This document shows positions 63,091 through 64,000 of a DNA stretch of 64,000 nucleotides, piece by piece. The notes under the pieces were generated by a model, which was not told the DNA's origin, ran no database searches, and saw nothing but the letters and a program-made list of their open reading frames with translations. How positions within the stretch are numbered: position 1 is the first letter of the stretch; the number at the start of each line of letters is the position of its first letter. Origin of the DNA: Anianabacter salinae (lineage in GTDB: Bacteria > Pseudomonadota > Alphaproteobacteria > Rhodobacterales > Rhodobacteraceae); the NCBI RefSeq assembly GCF_019061145.1, contig NZ_JAHQZS010000003.1:124001-188000 (forward strand), given 5' to 3'. The position numbers were made by a program, and so were the translations under genes.

Positions 63091-63411
63091 TCAGGCGGCT
63101 TCGGCCTGCAGTGCAACCTGGCGACGCTCGCTTTCCTCGCGCGACAGCGCGACGGACGTGCGCACGCCCTTGGAGACGAACTCCATCAGACCCTTCACAA
63201 CGCGTTCGTTGGGGTCGATGCCTGCACAGGACAGCACTTCACGACCGTCACGAGACCGCGCCCAGCGGGCGATCTGCTCGGGTCCGTTCCCGTACTTCTT
63301 GTCGTCGGCAATCGCATCGTCCAGGGCTGCGAGAACCACGGCGGCAAACAGCTTGCGCGCACGCTGGCCCTGTTCCCAATTGAATGCGTTACCGTCAACG
63401 AAATCGACCAT
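63091..63411 (-). CDS. DUF6280 family protein
   Basis: 106 aa, soluble and mostly helical. It has NWEQGQRARKLFAAVVLAAL near the start and the middle GNGPEQIARWARSRDGREVL. It is conserved in Rhodobacteraceae, with no known function. GAAGGA precedes the ATG. It has its own terminator and a candidate promoter far upstream (63578-63605), so it is a single-gene unit with a long leader. Confidence 0.85.
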   Translation of the reverse strand: MVDFVDGNAFNWEQGQRARKLFAAVVLAALDDAIADDKKYGNGPEQIARWARSRDGREVLSCAGIDPNERVVKGLMEFVSKGVRTSVALSREESERRQVALQAEAA

Positions 63412-63577
63412 GTCGTCGTCCTTCGATTATTGCTCTTGTCTTTCAGGCGTGGCGGCCACTATGACCGCTAACGCGCGATTCGGTATTGTTCCTTCGGAAT
63501 GCCACCTATGCACACAGATCATGGCTGTGTCACCAAGGCATCCGTATCTTGTCGGAATCAGTACCCCGTCCCGACGA

Positions 63578-63605
63578 AATATAGGTCCGGCCCCTGACCG
63601 ATCAA
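63578..63605 (-). promoter_or_regulatory. Candidate promoter of the DUF6280 gene
   Basis: On the minus strand TTGATC (63605-63600), a 16-bp spacer and TATATT (63583-63578). The predicted leader would be about 160 nt. The -10 is the best in this spacer. Confidence 0.4.
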
Positions 63606-63630
63606 CCTTTTGTCAAGATTTCGCCACAAA

Positions 63631-63661
63631 TGAAAATGTTCCCGCTGCGGGGAAATTTTCA
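63631..63661. repeat. Imperfect 13-bp inverted repeat in the ygfZ-DUF6280 spacer
   Basis: TGAAAATGTTCCC (63631-63643) and GGGGAAATTTTCA (63649-63661) match at 11 of 13 positions around a GCTGC loop. It could be an mRNA hairpin or an operator. It has no typical T-run. Confidence 0.45.
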
Positions 63662-63814
63662 CGTCGTCCTGTGCCTCTATCGCGGTCGATCCGGGCGGTT
63701 TGAAGACCCTCTGTCGCCCCGAAGTGGGCGTTTTGCGCAACAGTTTCAACAGTGCCGTCGCCAATCGGCGGACAGTTTCCGATGCGGCGCGCGCCTCTTG
63801 CCCGATATGCTCTG

Positions 63815-64000
63815 TCAGACGGTGTCTTCGGCCTGAACCGCTGCATCGGCGGCCCGCATCGCCGGGCCGATCCGGTCAAACCGCAGGTAGGCGATCGCGC
63901 GGCCGCCCGACTGCGTATGAACGGTGCCCGCCGCCTTGCCGTCCGACAGGATCTCGGTGCCGAGGGGCACCTCGCCGTCAATCGAGACGGTGCGGAATCC
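63815..64000 (-). CDS. ygfZ: C-terminal part of YgfZ folate-binding protein (partial)
   Basis: The last 61 codons of a gene that begins beyond the window. The segment has VSIDGEVPLGTEILSDGKAAG and GGRAIAYLRFDRI. This is the C-terminal beta-barrel of the GcvT/YgfZ family; YgfZ proteins support Fe-S enzymes such as MiaB and RimO. Its stop is TGA at 63815-63817. The assignment rests on this tail only. Confidence 0.75.
   Translation of the reverse strand, partial: GFRTVSIDGEVPLGTEILSDGKAAGTVHTQSGGRAIAYLRFDRIGPAMRAADAAVQAEDTV

Larger units (their letters stand above)
63412..63814. other. 403-bp intergenic region between the DUF6280 gene and ygfZ
   Basis: There are no supported genes. It contains a minus-strand promoter candidate (63578-63605) and a large imperfect inverted repeat (63631-63661). 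It is less GC-rich than the genes beside it, as expected of a regulatory spacer. The ygfZ stop is at 63815. Confidence 0.5.

Overview
The window is chromosomal DNA from a GC-rich alphaproteobacterium, most likely a member of the Rhodobacteraceae (Roseobacter group). The pointers are a GcrA cell-cycle regulator, DUF1467, DUF1178, DUF6455 and DUF6280 proteins, a pcm-tolC-(PopZ-like) gene order, a lysC-ptsP pair, an AspRS of alphaproteobacterial type, and very G+C-rich third codon positions. Almost all of it is ordinary housekeeping sequence, densely packed with many 4-bp ATGA overlaps. There is no phage, IS element, integrase, CRISPR array or rRNA operon.

Layout. 1-8.8 kb: start of a MidA-like methyltransferase gene, lgt, ubiK, a YbjN gene, proC, a glycosyltransferase, csaA, a 2-hydroxyacid dehydrogenase, tdk, a divergent HupE/DUF4198 pair and a hemerythrin. 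8.9-16.6 kb: carB, a CPBP membrane protein, cfa and aspS. aspS carries an in-frame, low-GC insertion of about 59 codons. 16.6-17.7 kb: a low-GC patch with a DpnI-type methyl-directed restriction gene broken by one in-frame TAA, plus a small zinc-ribbon gene. 17.8-27.1 kb: GNAT, response regulator, methylmalonyl-CoA epimerase, DUF1467, EI24, nitroreductase, an HDAC-like deacetylase, DUF167, an M48 lipoprotein, three tandem DUF6455 genes behind a perfect FNR box, cutA, a low-GC membrane-protein insert and rimO. 27.2-33.4 kb: AsmA, gcrA, an ABC-2 permease, a low-GC orphan gene and a GSCFA protein. 33.7-36.4 kb: argD, GNAT and argF. 36.5-48.5 kb: flavin reductase, GNAT, a secreted three-repeat protein, ptsP, lysC, SDR, DUF1178, NUDIX, a periplasmic glutathione peroxidase, a second HDAC-like protein, a phosphotransferase-fold kinase, and an arsR-SRPBCC-SRPBCC operon.

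48.6-57.1 kb is the best-defined accessory system. A LacI regulator is divergent from an eight-cistron-scale operon: binding protein, two permeases, a 62-aa two-helix membrane protein, two different MalK-type ATPases and a DhaK-DhaL fusion kinase. Two identical perfect 16-bp palindromes, 30 bp apart centre to centre, lie in the divergent region. The system probably imports and phosphorylates a short ketose or polyol of the dihydroxyacetone type. The substrate is inferred, not shown.

57.2-64 kb: tRNA-Cys(GCA), pcm, a TolC-type channel, a PopZ-like acidic protein, cobQ with a small membrane protein often misnamed after it, DUF6280, and the 3' end of ygfZ.

The most unusual items are the nonsense-interrupted DpnI homologue with its Cys-rich partner, the foreign-looking in-frame insertion in the essential aspS gene next to it, the FNR-linked DUF6455 triplet, and the LacI/DhaKL transport operon with its small membrane protein.
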